Part shown: positions 24,341 through 33,300 of the stretch, in pieces
Position numbering within the stretch: the first letter of the stretch is position 1
Layout of the letters: the number at the start of each line of letters is the position of its first letter
Assembly: GCA_963652335.1 (NCBI GenBank)
Contig: CAVJSS010000002.1
Coordinates: 118,880-182,879, forward strand
Length of the DNA: 64,000 bases
Direction: 5' to 3'
From: UBA4951 sp963652335
Lineage (GTDB): Bacteria; Bacillota_I; Bacilli_A; RFN20; CAG-826
Made by a program: the position numbers and the translations under genes
The notes under the pieces: model-generated
Told to the model about the DNA's origin: nothing
The model's input: only the letters and a program-made list of their open reading frames with translations
Database searches by the model: none

Positions 24341-24895
24341 ATGTCAGCCCAATTAAGCGAAAAGCAATGGTACGCGGTTACCACCATGTCTATGCATGAA
24401 GCCAAAACCGCCGCCAATTTAAGAAAACGTATCGAAACCATGAATATGCAGGATTACATCCTCCGTGTCCTGGTTGCCGAGCATGAAGAACCAGTCATGA
24501 AAGACGGCCTTCCTACCGGCAAGACCAGAATGAAGAATTTCTATCCTGGCTATATTTTCGTCGAAATGATCATGACCGACGATTCTTGGTATGTCGTCCG
24601 TAACACACCTGGCGTCACCGGTATCATCGGCTCTTCCGGCGGTGGCCAAAAGCCTGCCCCGGTTTCACGTGAAGAAATCGAACCGGTTCTTAAGAGAATG
24701 GGCATGATCGATTCCGCAATGTATGATTACTACCATGTCGGTGACAACGTAAAGATTATTCACGGCGCTCTCGAAGATACAGAAGGCGTAATCACCTTCA
24801 TCGATCGCGACACTGGTTTGGTTCGTGTCGAAACAACCTTCTTTGGCCGCGTTACTCCTGTTGATGTCGACTTCTCCGAAATCGAAAAAGCTTAA
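24341..24895 (+). CDS. nusG: Transcription termination/antitermination factor NusG
   Basis: 184 residues: NGN domain (about 1-115) with WYAVTTMSMHEAKTAANL and FYPGYIFVEM and VVRNTPGVTGIIGS, then a KOW domain (GDNVKIIHGALEDTEGVI near residue 130). It binds RNA polymerase and links it with the ribosome or Rho. It follows secE by 11 nt and ends its transcription unit at a terminator. Confidence 0.97.
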   Translation: MSAQLSEKQWYAVTTMSMHEAKTAANLRKRIETMNMQDYILRVLVAEHEEPVMKDGLPTGKTRMKNFYPGYIFVEMIMTDDSWYVVRNTPGVTGIIGSSGGGQKPAPVSREEIEPVLKRMGMIDSAMYDYYHVGDNVKIIHGALEDTEGVITFIDRDTGLVRVETTFFGRVTPVDVDFSEIEKA

Positions 24896-24903
24896 TAATG
24901 CAA

Positions 24904-24936
24904 GGCGAATCAAAATGGTTCGCCCTTTATTTTTCT
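24904..24936 (+). terminator. Terminator after nusG
   Basis: GGCGAATCA (24904-24912) pairs with TGGTTCGCC (24916-24924) with one G-T pair, followed by CTTTATTTTTC. It separates nusG from the metal-resistance genes. Confidence 0.88.
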
Positions 24937-24941
24937 CTAAT

Positions 24942-24961
24942 ATATGAAAAAAGTTTCATAT
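24942..24961. promoter_or_regulatory. ArsR/SmtB-type operator 1
   Basis: A perfect 20-bp inverted repeat ATATGAA-N6-TTCATAT, the shape of zinc-sensing ArsR-family operators. It lies upstream of the candidate -35 of the arsR-zntA operon. Confidence 0.72.
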
Positions 24962-24966
24962 TTTTC

Positions 24967-24994
24967 TTGTATTATCGAGAAGCCATATTAGAAT
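24967..24994 (+). promoter_or_regulatory. Candidate promoter between the two operators
   Basis: TTGTAT (24967-24972), 16-nt spacer, TAGAAT (24989-24994). It is flanked by operator 1 upstream and operator 2 downstream. Confidence 0.5.
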
Positions 24995-25004
24995 AAGGCC
25001 GAAA

Positions 25005-25024
25005 ATATGAAGGAGTGTTCATAT
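25005..25024. promoter_or_regulatory. ArsR/SmtB-type operator 2 overlapping the ribosome binding site
   Basis: A second perfect ATATGAA-N6-TTCATAT repeat. Its N6 spacer contains the AGGAG binding site (25011-25015 overlaps) and its right arm ends in the first two bases of the arsR start codon (25023). Confidence 0.72.
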
Positions 25025-25319
25025 GTCGGAGGAATTAACCACCAAGCAATTGAATAAAGTCTCATCGATTTTGAAGGCTTTATCTGGGACTTCAAAATTG
25101 GAAATACTTTATGTTTTGACCACTGGAGAAAAATCGGTCAATGCCATATCGGAAGAATCTGGCCTTTCCCAATCTCTCGTTTCTCACGCACTCAAGGACC
25201 TAAAGAGTGCCCACTTGGTTTCTTATAGCCAAATTGGAAGGCAAGTGTTTTATAGGCTTGATGATGAGCATGTTCTGACTATCATCAATGCGATTTTCGA
25301 ACATTCGAAGGAGTTTTAG
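25023..25319 (+). CDS. ArsR/SmtB-family metal-sensing repressor (zinc type)
   Basis: 98-residue winged-helix repressor. The DNA-reading helix is in SGLSQSLVSHALKDLKSA (46-63). The C-terminal alpha-5 helix carries Asp81, His83, His94 and Glu97 with the spacing D-x-H-x10-H-x2-E, which matches the alpha-5 zinc site of CzrA/SmtB; there is no CVC alpha-3 site, so it should sense Zn or Co rather than Cd/Pb. Two operators flank its promoter, and it is 2 nt upstream of the P-type ATPase, so it presumably represses both genes until metal is bound. Confidence 0.9.
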   Translation: MSEELTTKQLNKVSSILKALSGTSKLEILYVLTTGEKSVNAISEESGLSQSLVSHALKDLKSAHLVSYSQIGRQVFYRLDDEHVLTIINAIFEHSKEF

Positions 25320-25321
25320 CC

Positions 25322-27265
25322 ATGGCTGGACACGAACATAAACACCACGAACACCACCACGATCACGAACATGGTGGGCATGAATCAAAAGAATGGATAA
25401 TCAAATTGGTCCGAGTCGCGATCGTAATAGTCTTCGCTGTATTAGGATTGACTGCTTGCAGCGAAGATAAGATCGGGATCTGGTGGAATTTTGCTGTCAA
25501 TTTGTGCGCCTTGGCCATAATCGGATATGACATGGTTATCGAAGCGGTGGAAGACATGGTCAAAGAACATGAATTCTTCTCAGAGGAAACTTTGATGATT
25601 TTGGCCACAATCGGGGCTTTTTGCCTTCGTTTCTTCGGCAAGGATTACAATCAGTTCTTCGATGCCGTTATGGTCGTGATTCTCTTTCAAATAGGGGAGA
25701 TGCTAGAAGATTTGGCCACTTCAAAGTCAAAGAAAGCCATCGACAAAGCGATTGGATTAAGAGCCAAAATAGCTCACAAAAGAGTCAATGGGGAATTCGT
25801 CGATTGCGAGCCTTCTTCCCTTATTATCGGGGACGAATTTCTCGTAAGAGTAGGCGAAGTCATGCCTGCCGACGGAATCGTTGCGGAAGGAAATGGGTCG
25901 ATCAACATGTCTTCGTTGACGGGCGAATTCATTCCTATCGATGCTGCGCCAGGCGATCAAATCCATGCTGGAACCGTCCTGCTTAATGGCTCCTTGACCG
26001 TCAAAGTGACCAGCGAATACGAGGATTCGACCGTTTCCAAAATCATCCATCTAATCGAAGAAGGGGAGGAATCGAAATCAAAAGGAAAACGGTTCGTCGA
26101 CAAATTTGCCAAAATCTATACTCCAATCGTCATCGCTTTGGCTGTTTTGTTGGCCATCGTTCCTCCTTTGTTCCTTGGAATCGACGACTCAACAGTTTGG
26201 CAGCATTGGGTGTTCGTCGGCATTTCGGCTTTGATAATCTCTTGCCCATGCGCAATTGTCATTTCGGTCCCTCTTTGCTATTTTGCTTCGATCGGTTTGG
26301 CCAGCAAAAACGGAATAGTCATAAAAGGAGCCAATTTGCTTGATAAGCTAAACGAGATCAAGGCGGTTGTCACCGACAAAACCGGAACCTTGACGAAAGG
26401 CAGTTTTTCTTTGCTTGAGGTTGACCCCAAAGAGGTCACTTCCGAGAGATTATTGGAGATTGCTTCGATTGGCGAATCTCGTTCGAACCATCCGCTTGCG
26501 GCGCCATTAAAGAAATACCTTCCTGATGATTTCTCGGATTCCGAAATCGAGAATTACGAAGAAATCGCCGGGAAAGGAACCATTTTACGCTATCGCGGAT
26601 CAAAAATCGCGGTTGGCTCGAAAAAGCTTTTCGACGATTTGAATATCGAAATTTCCGAAAACGACACTGACGGTACCATCGTATATGTCGCCTATGAAAA
26701 CAAATTCGTCGGTTCGATTTGCCTTGGGGACACAATAAAAGAAAACTCAAAGGATTTAGTGGACTTCCTACACGCTAAAGGGAAGAAAATATATTTGCTT
26801 ACCGGCGATAAGGAATCCAATGCCAAAAAGGTTGCGGACAAACTTGGACTGGATGGATATTTCGCCGAACTTTTGCCGGAAGACAAATTCGCACATCTTC
26901 AAAGATTCAAAGAAAGCCAGAATGTCGCTTTCGTTGGAGATGGGATCAACGATGCCCCTTCGATCGCCTTGGCTGATGTTGGCTTTGCGATGGGTGGGAT
27001 TGGCTCAGATCTAGCCATGGAATCCGCCGATGTCGTTATAATGGACGATGACATCATGAAAGTCGGCAAATCCTTGAAAATAGCCAAGATCTGTCGCGAT
27101 TATGTACTTGGGGCAATCACAACTTCCTTGTTGATCAAGGCGACGATTTTGATTCTTGCGATCCTTGTCCCTAACTTCCCGTTGCTAGCTGCCGTGGCGG
27201 CTGACACTGGGTTGACTCTTTTGATGGTTTTGGTCTCCATAAGCATTCTTTGGCGTAAGGCATGA
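25322..27265 (+). CDS. P1B-type heavy-metal exporting ATPase (Zn/Cd/Pb type)
   Basis: 647-residue membrane pump. The N-terminus has ten His in the first 20 residues instead of a CxxC metal domain. Visible motifs: TGE at 200-202, CPC at 308-310 in the metal-binding membrane helix, DKTGT at 352-356 with the phosphorylated Asp352, HP of SNHPLA, and GDGINDAP in the hinge. CPC with this family's overall sequence fits P1B-2 zinc/cadmium/lead exporters. Located 2 nt after the ArsR gene. The pair interrupts the otherwise conserved nusG-rplK junction, suggesting insertion of a resistance cassette, although codon use looks native. Confidence 0.92.
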   Translation: MAGHEHKHHEHHHDHEHGGHESKEWIIKLVRVAIVIVFAVLGLTACSEDKIGIWWNFAVNLCALAIIGYDMVIEAVEDMVKEHEFFSEETLMILATIGAFCLRFFGKDYNQFFDAVMVVILFQIGEMLEDLATSKSKKAIDKAIGLRAKIAHKRVNGEFVDCEPSSLIIGDEFLVRVGEVMPADGIVAEGNGSINMSSLTGEFIPIDAAPGDQIHAGTVLLNGSLTVKVTSEYEDSTVSKIIHLIEEGEESKSKGKRFVDKFAKIYTPIVIALAVLLAIVPPLFLGIDDSTVWQHWVFVGISALIISCPCAIVISVPLCYFASIGLASKNGIVIKGANLLDKLNEIKAVVTDKTGTLTKGSFSLLEVDPKEVTSERLLEIASIGESRSNHPLAAPLKKYLPDDFSDSEIENYEEIAGKGTILRYRGSKIAVGSKKLFDDLNIEISENDTDGTIVYVAYENKFVGSICLGDTIKENSKDLVDFLHAKGKKIYLLTGDKESNAKKVADKLGLDGYFAELLPEDKFAHLQRFKESQNVAFVGDGINDAPSIALADVGFAMGGIGSDLAMESADVVIMDDDIMKVGKSLKIAKICRDYVLGAITTSLLIKATILILAILVPNFPLLAAVAADTGLTLLMVLVSISILWRKA

Positions 27266-27270
27266 TGCAC

Positions 27271-27300
27271 AAACGTTCGTTCGAAAGTGGGCGTTTTTCT
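27271..27300 (+). terminator. Terminator of the metal-efflux operon
   Basis: AAACGTTC (27271-27278) pairs with GGGCGTTT (27289-27296), including two G-T pairs, with a 10-nt loop and a T-rich tail TTTTTCTTTTT. Confidence 0.7.
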
Positions 27301-27308
27301 TTTTCTCC

Positions 27309-27337
27309 TTGCCTTAGTGTGCCTACGAGCGTATATT
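27309..27337 (+). promoter_or_regulatory. Promoter of the rplK-rplA-rplJ-rplL cluster
   Basis: TTGCCT (27309-27314), 17-nt spacer, TATATT (27332-27337). The transcript would carry a leader of about 80 nt before rplK. Confidence 0.7.
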
Positions 27338-27365
27338 ATCACTCGTGCGACTAAGAGCGCATAGC

Positions 27366-27396
27366 GTAGGAGAGCGGAAACGATCGCTCGGACTAC
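27366..27396 (+). promoter_or_regulatory. Structured leader hairpin of rplK (possible L1-binding site)
   Basis: GTAG (27366-27369) pairs with CTAC (27393-27396), and GAGCG (27372-27376) with CGCTC (27385-27389), leaving a small internal loop with GA and GGA sides. A leader hairpin ahead of rplK-rplA is where L1 feedback control acts in many bacteria; the assignment to L1 is inference. Confidence 0.45.
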
Positions 27397-27426
27397 TGCA
27401 TAATTCTCGAATTTAGGAGGAGAATC

Positions 27427-27837
27427 ATGGCGAAAAAAATCGTTAAGGTCCTCAAAATGGAACTCCCAGGCGGAGAAGCCAAGCCAGGACCAAAGCTTGC
27501 ATCGGCAGGCATCCAGATGGCCAAATTCTGCACGGACTTCAATGCGAAGACCGCCGACAGAAAGGGACAGGTCGTCCCAGTCATCATCACGGCTTATGAA
27601 GACAAGTCGTTTGACTTTGAGGTCAAGACCAGCCCAGTAACTGGCTTAATCTTGAAAGCCGCCGGCATCCAAAAGGGATCCGGCAACCCAAAACAGATCG
27701 TGGGTAAAATCACCAAAGCCCAATTGCACGAGATCGCCGAATACAAATTGGTCGACCTCAACGCCAATGATGTCGAGGCTGCGGAAAAGATCGTCGCTGG
27801 CAGCTGCCGCCAAATGGGCGTTGCCATCGTTGACTAA
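27427..27837 (+). CDS. rplK: Ribosomal protein L11
   Basis: 136-residue L11 of the GTPase-associated centre. The N-terminal Pro-rich domain (PGGEAKPGPKLASAGIQM) and the C-terminal RNA-binding domain (IVAGSCRQMGVAIVD) are typical. Slightly shorter than the usual 141. GGAGGAG lies 7 nt before the ATG. Confidence 0.98.
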   Translation: MAKKIVKVLKMELPGGEAKPGPKLASAGIQMAKFCTDFNAKTADRKGQVVPVIITAYEDKSFDFEVKTSPVTGLILKAAGIQKGSGNPKQIVGKITKAQLHEIAEYKLVDLNANDVEAAEKIVAGSCRQMGVAIVD

Positions 27838-27851
27838 GGAGGCAATTCAGC

Positions 27852-28541
27852 ATGAAGTCAGGCAAGAAATATCGCAACGCAGCTGAACTCATCGAAAAGG
27901 ATCGCTTGTATTCCATCGACGAAGCCGCCGCTTTACTCAAAAAAACCTCAACCACCAAGTTCGATTCTGCCATCGATATCAGCTTCGCCCTCAACGTCAA
28001 TCCGACCAAGGCCGATCAGTTGATTCGTGGCACCATCGTCCTTCCTAATGGGAACGGCAAAACCAAGAAAGTCTTGGCCGTCACCATGAGCAAACAGCAA
28101 GAAGCCAAAGACGCCGGAGCCGAATTCGTCGGCGGCAAGGAATTGCTCGAAAAGATCCAAAAAGAAAACTGGTTCGATTTCGATATCATCGTCGCCACGC
28201 CGGATATGATGGGCGAATTGGGAAAAATGGGCCGCCTATTGGGTCCTAAAGGTTTGATGCCAAACCCTAAGACCGGAACCGTCAGCATGAATATCGGCGA
28301 CGCCATCAAAGAAATCAAACGTGGCAAAATCGCTTACCGTGTCGATAGAGACGGCAACCTCAACGTTTCCATCGCTCGCTGCTCCTTCGACGAAAAGGCC
28401 ATTGCCGAAAACATCAATGCCATCGTCGAAACCATCGTCCGTAGCCGCCCAAGCACAGTCAAGGGCACCTACATCAAAAACGCCGTCGTCCATACCACCA
28501 TGGGCCCTGGCATCAAAATCGCTTTCGAAGGCCGCAACTAG
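27852..28541 (+). CDS. rplA: Ribosomal protein L1
   Basis: 229-residue L1, the mobile stalk protein near the E site and a common translational repressor of its own operon. Blocks PDMMGELGKMGRLLGPKGLM and the C-terminal VHTTMGPGIKI are characteristic. It lies 14 nt after rplK. Confidence 0.98.
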   Translation: MKSGKKYRNAAELIEKDRLYSIDEAAALLKKTSTTKFDSAIDISFALNVNPTKADQLIRGTIVLPNGNGKTKKVLAVTMSKQQEAKDAGAEFVGGKELLEKIQKENWFDFDIIVATPDMMGELGKMGRLLGPKGLMPNPKTGTVSMNIGDAIKEIKRGKIAYRVDRDGNLNVSIARCSFDEKAIAENINAIVETIVRSRPSTVKGTYIKNAVVHTTMGPGIKIAFEGRN

Positions 28542-28581
28542 CAGCCTTTGAGGCCAATTGCATTGGTGAATTGCTTGCTAT

Positions 28582-28631
28582 ACCTAAGATAACAACGGGC
28601 AAGTGCCTTAATAGTTACACGTTGTTGAGGT
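28582..28631 (+). promoter_or_regulatory. L10 leader (rplJ-rplL autoregulatory RNA)
   Basis: The 167-nt rplA-rplJ gap is the place of the L10 leader in Firmicutes. Stems seen: ACCT (28582-28585) with AGGT (28628-28631), AACAACG (28591-28597) with CGTTGTT (28620-28626), and the inner hairpin GGC-AAGT-GCC (28598-28607). The asymmetric AAGAT internal loop resembles the kink-turn bound by the L10(L12)4 complex. Confidence 0.65.
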
Positions 28632-28708
28632 CATTCAATTTCACAAACTAAACTCACTAGTTATAGAAAGCATCACATAGTCGACCCACAAAGAAAGGAG
28701 GAATTAGC

Positions 28709-29221
28709 ATGAACAAAGAAGTTCTCGCCGCCAAAGCAGAGACAGTTGCCGAAATAACTGCCGCTCTTGATAACTGCGGTTCTCTCACCGTTGTCTCTTA
28801 CCAGGGATTAACCGTTAAGGAAACAACCGAACTTCGTCGCAAACTTGCAGAGAAGGGATGCCACATGGTTGTCTACAAGAACAAACTCGTCGAGCGCGCT
28901 CTTGAAGCCAAAGGCACTTCCGATTTGAAGGAATACCTCGAAGGTCCCAACGCCTTCATCTTCTCCAAGGAAATCTCCGATGGCCCAGCCGTCATCCGCA
29001 AATTCGCCCGTTTACACGACGCTCTCGTGGTCAAAGGCGGTTTAGTCGATGGCAAAGCTTATGATGCCAACGGGATGAAAGATTTCGCAACGATGCCGAA
29101 CAAGGAAGGCTTGTTATCCATGTTCTGCCAATGCCTGAACGCTCCAATCAGCAAGTTCGCCGTCGCCGTGAACGCTATCGCGGAAAAAGCTGCACCAGCC
29201 ACTGCTGGGGAAGCCGCTTAA
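28709..29221 (+). CDS. rplJ: Ribosomal protein L10
   Basis: 170-residue stalk base protein. The N-terminal rRNA-binding part has VVSYQGLTVKETTELRRKL and YKNKLVERAL; the C-terminal helix from about 150 binds L7/L12 dimers. AAAGGAGG precedes the ATG. Preceded by the L10 leader. Confidence 0.98.
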   Translation: MNKEVLAAKAETVAEITAALDNCGSLTVVSYQGLTVKETTELRRKLAEKGCHMVVYKNKLVERALEAKGTSDLKEYLEGPNAFIFSKEISDGPAVIRKFARLHDALVVKGGLVDGKAYDANGMKDFATMPNKEGLLSMFCQCLNAPISKFAVAVNAIAEKAAPATAGEAA

Positions 29222-29244
29222 TTAGCCTATAGGAGGAAATTACC

Positions 29245-29619
29245 ATGGCTGAGAAATTAACCAACGAACAAATTATTGACACCCTCAAACAATTGACCGT
29301 CGTCGAACTCAACGAATTAGTCAAATTGGTCGAAGAGACCTTCGGTGTCTCCGCCGCTGCCCCAGTCGCCGCTGCCCCAGTCGAAGAAGAAGCCGTCGCC
29401 AAAGGACCAGTAGAAGTTTCTTTGATCCTTAAGGAAGTCGGTGGATCCAAAGTCGCCGTCATCAAAGCCGTTCAGGCCATCACCGGCCTTGGCTTGATGG
29501 ATGCCAAGAAACTCGTCGATGGTGCCCCATGCGCCATCAAAGAGCACATCAGCCAAGTCGAAGCCGACACCCACAAAGCCGCTCTCGAAGGCGCTGGTGC
29601 CAAAGTCGAAATCAAATAA
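29245..29619 (+). CDS. rplL: Ribosomal protein L7/L12
   Basis: 124-residue stalk protein with an N-terminal dimerisation domain (about 1-35), an Ala/Pro-rich hinge (36-55) and a C-terminal factor-binding domain containing GSKVAVIKAVQAITGLGL and the final GAKVEIK. AGGAGG lies 8 nt upstream of the ATG. Confidence 0.98.
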   Translation: MAEKLTNEQIIDTLKQLTVVELNELVKLVEETFGVSAAAPVAAAPVEEEAVAKGPVEVSLILKEVGGSKVAVIKAVQAITGLGLMDAKKLVDGAPCAIKEHISQVEADTHKAALEGAGAKVEIK

Positions 29620-29644
29620 GCTTTCGTTTGTTTTGACCAACTTC

Positions 29645-29686
29645 AACCCCTCCCTGCAAAGCCGTCGCCTCGCGGGGAGGGGGTTT
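29645..29686 (+). terminator. Possible terminator or attenuator after rplL
   Basis: AACCCCTCCC (29645-29654) pairs with a GGGAGGGG-type arm (29675-29685) around a 20-nt loop. The T-tract is short, so it may act as an attenuator that lowers rpoBC expression relative to rplJL, as known in other bacteria. Confidence 0.55.
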
Positions 29687-29711
29687 ATGCTATATAAAAG
29701 GAGTCTGAAAT

Positions 29712-30320
29712 ATGCCGCAATATTTCGATAACGTAGACATATCAGACCGCAAAACATACCACTATAACGCAATTATAAATGGCGTGTCTTACCCTTTTAA
29801 CGGCACTGATGGAACCTTCTCCAAAGACAGTTTGGACGATGGCACGAAATTGTTGCTTGAAACCATCGTCCAAGCTGATCTTGGAAATAAGATTCTTGAC
29901 CTTGGCTGCGGAGCAGGCCCAATCGGACTAATTCTGGCCGCAACCGACAGTTCGAGATTCGTCACCATGTGCGACGTGAATCTGACTGCCCTTGACTTAA
30001 CAAAGCAAAATGCCGTTTTGAATGGTGTTTCCGAAAGAGTCGAGATCGTCGAAAGCGACGTTTACCACAACATAAACTCCAGTTACGACACGATAGTATC
30101 CAACCCTCCGATAAGAGCCGGGAAGAAAGTGACTTACGCTATATATGAAGGCGCAAGCGCGCATTTACGTCCGGGCGGTTCATTAATCATCGTGATTAGG
30201 CGCAAACAAGGCGCCGACAGCGTCAAGGATTACCTGAACGATCTTTTCGGAAACGTGAGCGTGCTCGCATCACATAAAGGATACCGAGTCCTAAAAGCAA
30301 CTAAGAAAGGAGCGAAGTAA
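29712..30320 (+). CDS. RsmC-like class I SAM methyltransferase (YbxB type)
   Basis: 202 residues. SAM motif I is ILDLGCGAGPIGL (about 64-76) and the catalytic NPP motif is in IVSNPPIRAG, as in 16S rRNA (guanine-N2) methyltransferases such as RsmC. Single domain, equivalent to the C-terminal half of RsmC. The location between rplL and rpoB is that of ybxB in Bacillus. Its stop overlaps the rpoB start (TAATGG). Confidence 0.9.
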   Translation: MPQYFDNVDISDRKTYHYNAIINGVSYPFNGTDGTFSKDSLDDGTKLLLETIVQADLGNKILDLGCGAGPIGLILAATDSSRFVTMCDVNLTALDLTKQNAVLNGVSERVEIVESDVYHNINSSYDTIVSNPPIRAGKKVTYAIYEGASAHLRPGGSLIIVIRRKQGADSVKDYLNDLFGNVSVLASHKGYRVLKATKKGAK

Positions 30321-33300
30321 TGGCAAATAAGGCTACTACTTACAAAAATTACCCATTAGGAAGAAACGATCGAATCAACTTTTCCAAAATCTCTGGTTCA
30401 TTGGATATCCCTTACATGGTCGAGATCCAAGTCAAATCCTTCAATTGGTTTTTGAAAGAAGGATTGGATGAAGTCATGAAGGAAGTCTTCCCAATCTCGA
30501 ATTATGCCGAGAATTTCTTCATCGATTATATTTCTTCCAGATTCGAAGAGCCGGTTTATACCCCATTGGAATGCAAAGGCGGCGACCTTACTTATTCAAG
30601 CAAACTCAAAGTCAAATTAAGCCTTCGCAACGCAATCACCGGCGAAGTCAAGGAATCCGGCGAAGTCTTCATGGGCGATGTCCCTATGATGACCGATTCC
30701 GGCACCTTCATCATCAACGGATCGGAACGTGTCATCGTTTCCCAGATCGTCCGTTCCCCTGGCGCGTATTTCCAAGATACCCCAGATAAGAGCGGCAAAC
30801 ATATATATAATGGCGAAATCATCCCTACCCGTGGCACTTGGCTTCAATTCGAAAGCGACCTCAAGGGCCTTTTATGGGTTAGGATCGATCGTCAAAGAAA
30901 AATGCCTGCCACAATCCTTTTCAAAGCCCTTGGCATTTCCAAAGAAAAGGATTTGAAGGATTTGTTCGGGGATTCCGATTCCTTTAAGGATACCTTGGAG
31001 AAGGATTCCGGAAACAAGACGGACATGGAAGCTTTGCAGGAAATATTCCGCAAATTAAAGCCAGGCGAACCTCTCACCAAAGAAGGCGTTCTTAGCTTCT
31101 TGGTCACCAAATTCTTCGATGGGAAACGGTACGATTTAGGCAAAGCAGGCCGTTTCAAATATCTCCAAAAACTTGGAATCTATGAAAGATTGCCAGGCAG
31201 GATCTTAGCCGAACCATTGGTCAGCGTCGATGGCGAAATCTTAGCCGATTCCAATGGCGAATATTATCTTGGAGGAAGGAAACTCACCAAAGCCGACGTC
31301 AGTTATCTCAAAGATATCGAATTCTTTGAAAAGGGCGCGATGACCAAAAAGGTCAAAGTCAACGAATTGATCGACGATCATAGCACTGTCAATATGGTCA
31401 AAGTCCATGCGAATGATCGCAGCAATGGCAAAGTCGTCACCATAGTCGGCACCAATCTCAACGAAACTCTGACTCGCGTAACCGTGTCCGACATGATTGC
31501 TTGTTTCTCCTATTTCATGAATATCCAAGATGGACTCGGACAAACCGACGATATCGACCATTTAGGCAACAGACGCGTCCGTTGCGTTGGCGAATTGCTT
31601 CAAACCCAATTCCGTATTGGCTTAACCAAAATGGAAAAGACCGTCCAACAAAAGATGTCCATCACCGAGCTTGAATCAGCCAAGCCTCAGCAATTGATCA
31701 ACATCCGCCCACTTACCACCTCCATCCACGAATTCTTCTCTTCCTCGCAACTATCCCAGTTCATGGACCAAACCAACCCATTGGCAGAATTGACCAACAA
31801 GCGTCGTATTTCCGCCCTTGGTCCTGGCGGTCTTACCAGGGATCGCGCTTCCATGGAAGTCCGTGACGTCCACTATACCCACTATGGCCGTATTTGTCCT
31901 ATCGAAACGCCAGAAGGCCAAAACATAGGTCTTATCAATAACCTTTCAACCTACGCCAAAATCAACGATTATGGATTCATCCAAACCCCATATCGCATCG
32001 TCTATCACGTCGATGGCCATGATTATGTTTCCGATGAAGCCGAATATCTTTCAGCCGATGACGAAAGAGGCCTATATATCGCCGAAGCCAACATCGCTTT
32101 AAGCGAACCGAAGGAAATTATGATCGGCGGCGAAAAGAAGTTGGTCAAAGAAATCATCGAAGACGAATGCGTCTGCCGTCACGACGAAGAATCCGAACGT
32201 GCTTCTAAGCACTTGATTTCCTATGTCGACGTTTCGCCAAAGCAAATCATTTCCATCGCTGCCGCTTGTATTCCATTCTTGGAAAATGACGATGGCACGC
32301 GTGCTTTGATGGGTGCTAATATGCAACGTCAAGCCCTTCCTCTTCTCCGTCCATCCCTTGCCTATGTTGGCACCGGCATGGAACCGATCATTGCCAAGGA
32401 CTCCGGCTTAGCGGCCGTTTCCATCGAAGCTGGAACAGTAACCTATGTCGATTCCAAGACCATCAAAGTCAAAGAAAAGAACGGCGAAAGGATCTATAAC
32501 CTCGAAAAATTCGAACGTGCCAACGGTGGTACCTGCATCAACCAGACCCCGATCGTCAAAGTCGGAGACAAGATCCAAAAGAATCAGATCATTTCCGATG
32601 GCCCAGCCATGAAAAACGGCGAACTTGCTTTGGGACAAAACGTCCTCATCGCTTATATGACTTGGCATGGTTACAACTACGAAGACGCCATCATCATGTC
32701 CGAAAGGATGGTAAAGGAAGATACCTACACCTCCATCCATATCGAAAAATACGAGATCGAATGCCGCGAAACCAAACTCGGCAACGAAGAGATCACCCGC
32801 GACATCCCTAACGTCCGCGAAGATCAAAAGACCTTCCTTGACGAAGATGGCATCATCATTCCTGGCGCCGAAGTCAAAGAAGGCGACATTTTGGTCGGCA
32901 AGACCACTCCAAAAGGACAAACCGAGCCAACCCCAGAAGAAAAGCTTCTCATGGCCATCTTCGCCGAGAAAATCAAAGACGGAAAAGATTCTTCCTTGCG
33001 CGTCCCTCATGGCGGCGCCGGAATCGTCTTGGGCGTCAAGGTCTTCGTTCGAAAGAAAGACCCACTCCCGGCCGGAGTTCTTAAAGCGGTCCGCGTTTAC
33101 ATCGTCCAAAAGAGAAAAATCTCCGAAGGCGACAAAATGTCCGGGCGTCACGGCAACAAAGGCGTCATTTCCAAGATCTTGCCTGTTGAGGACATGCCAT
33201 TCTTGCCGGATGGCACCCCAATCGACATTCTTCTTTCCCCGATGGGCGTCCCTTCTCGTATGAATATCGGTCAGATTTCCGAAATCCATTTGGGATTGGC

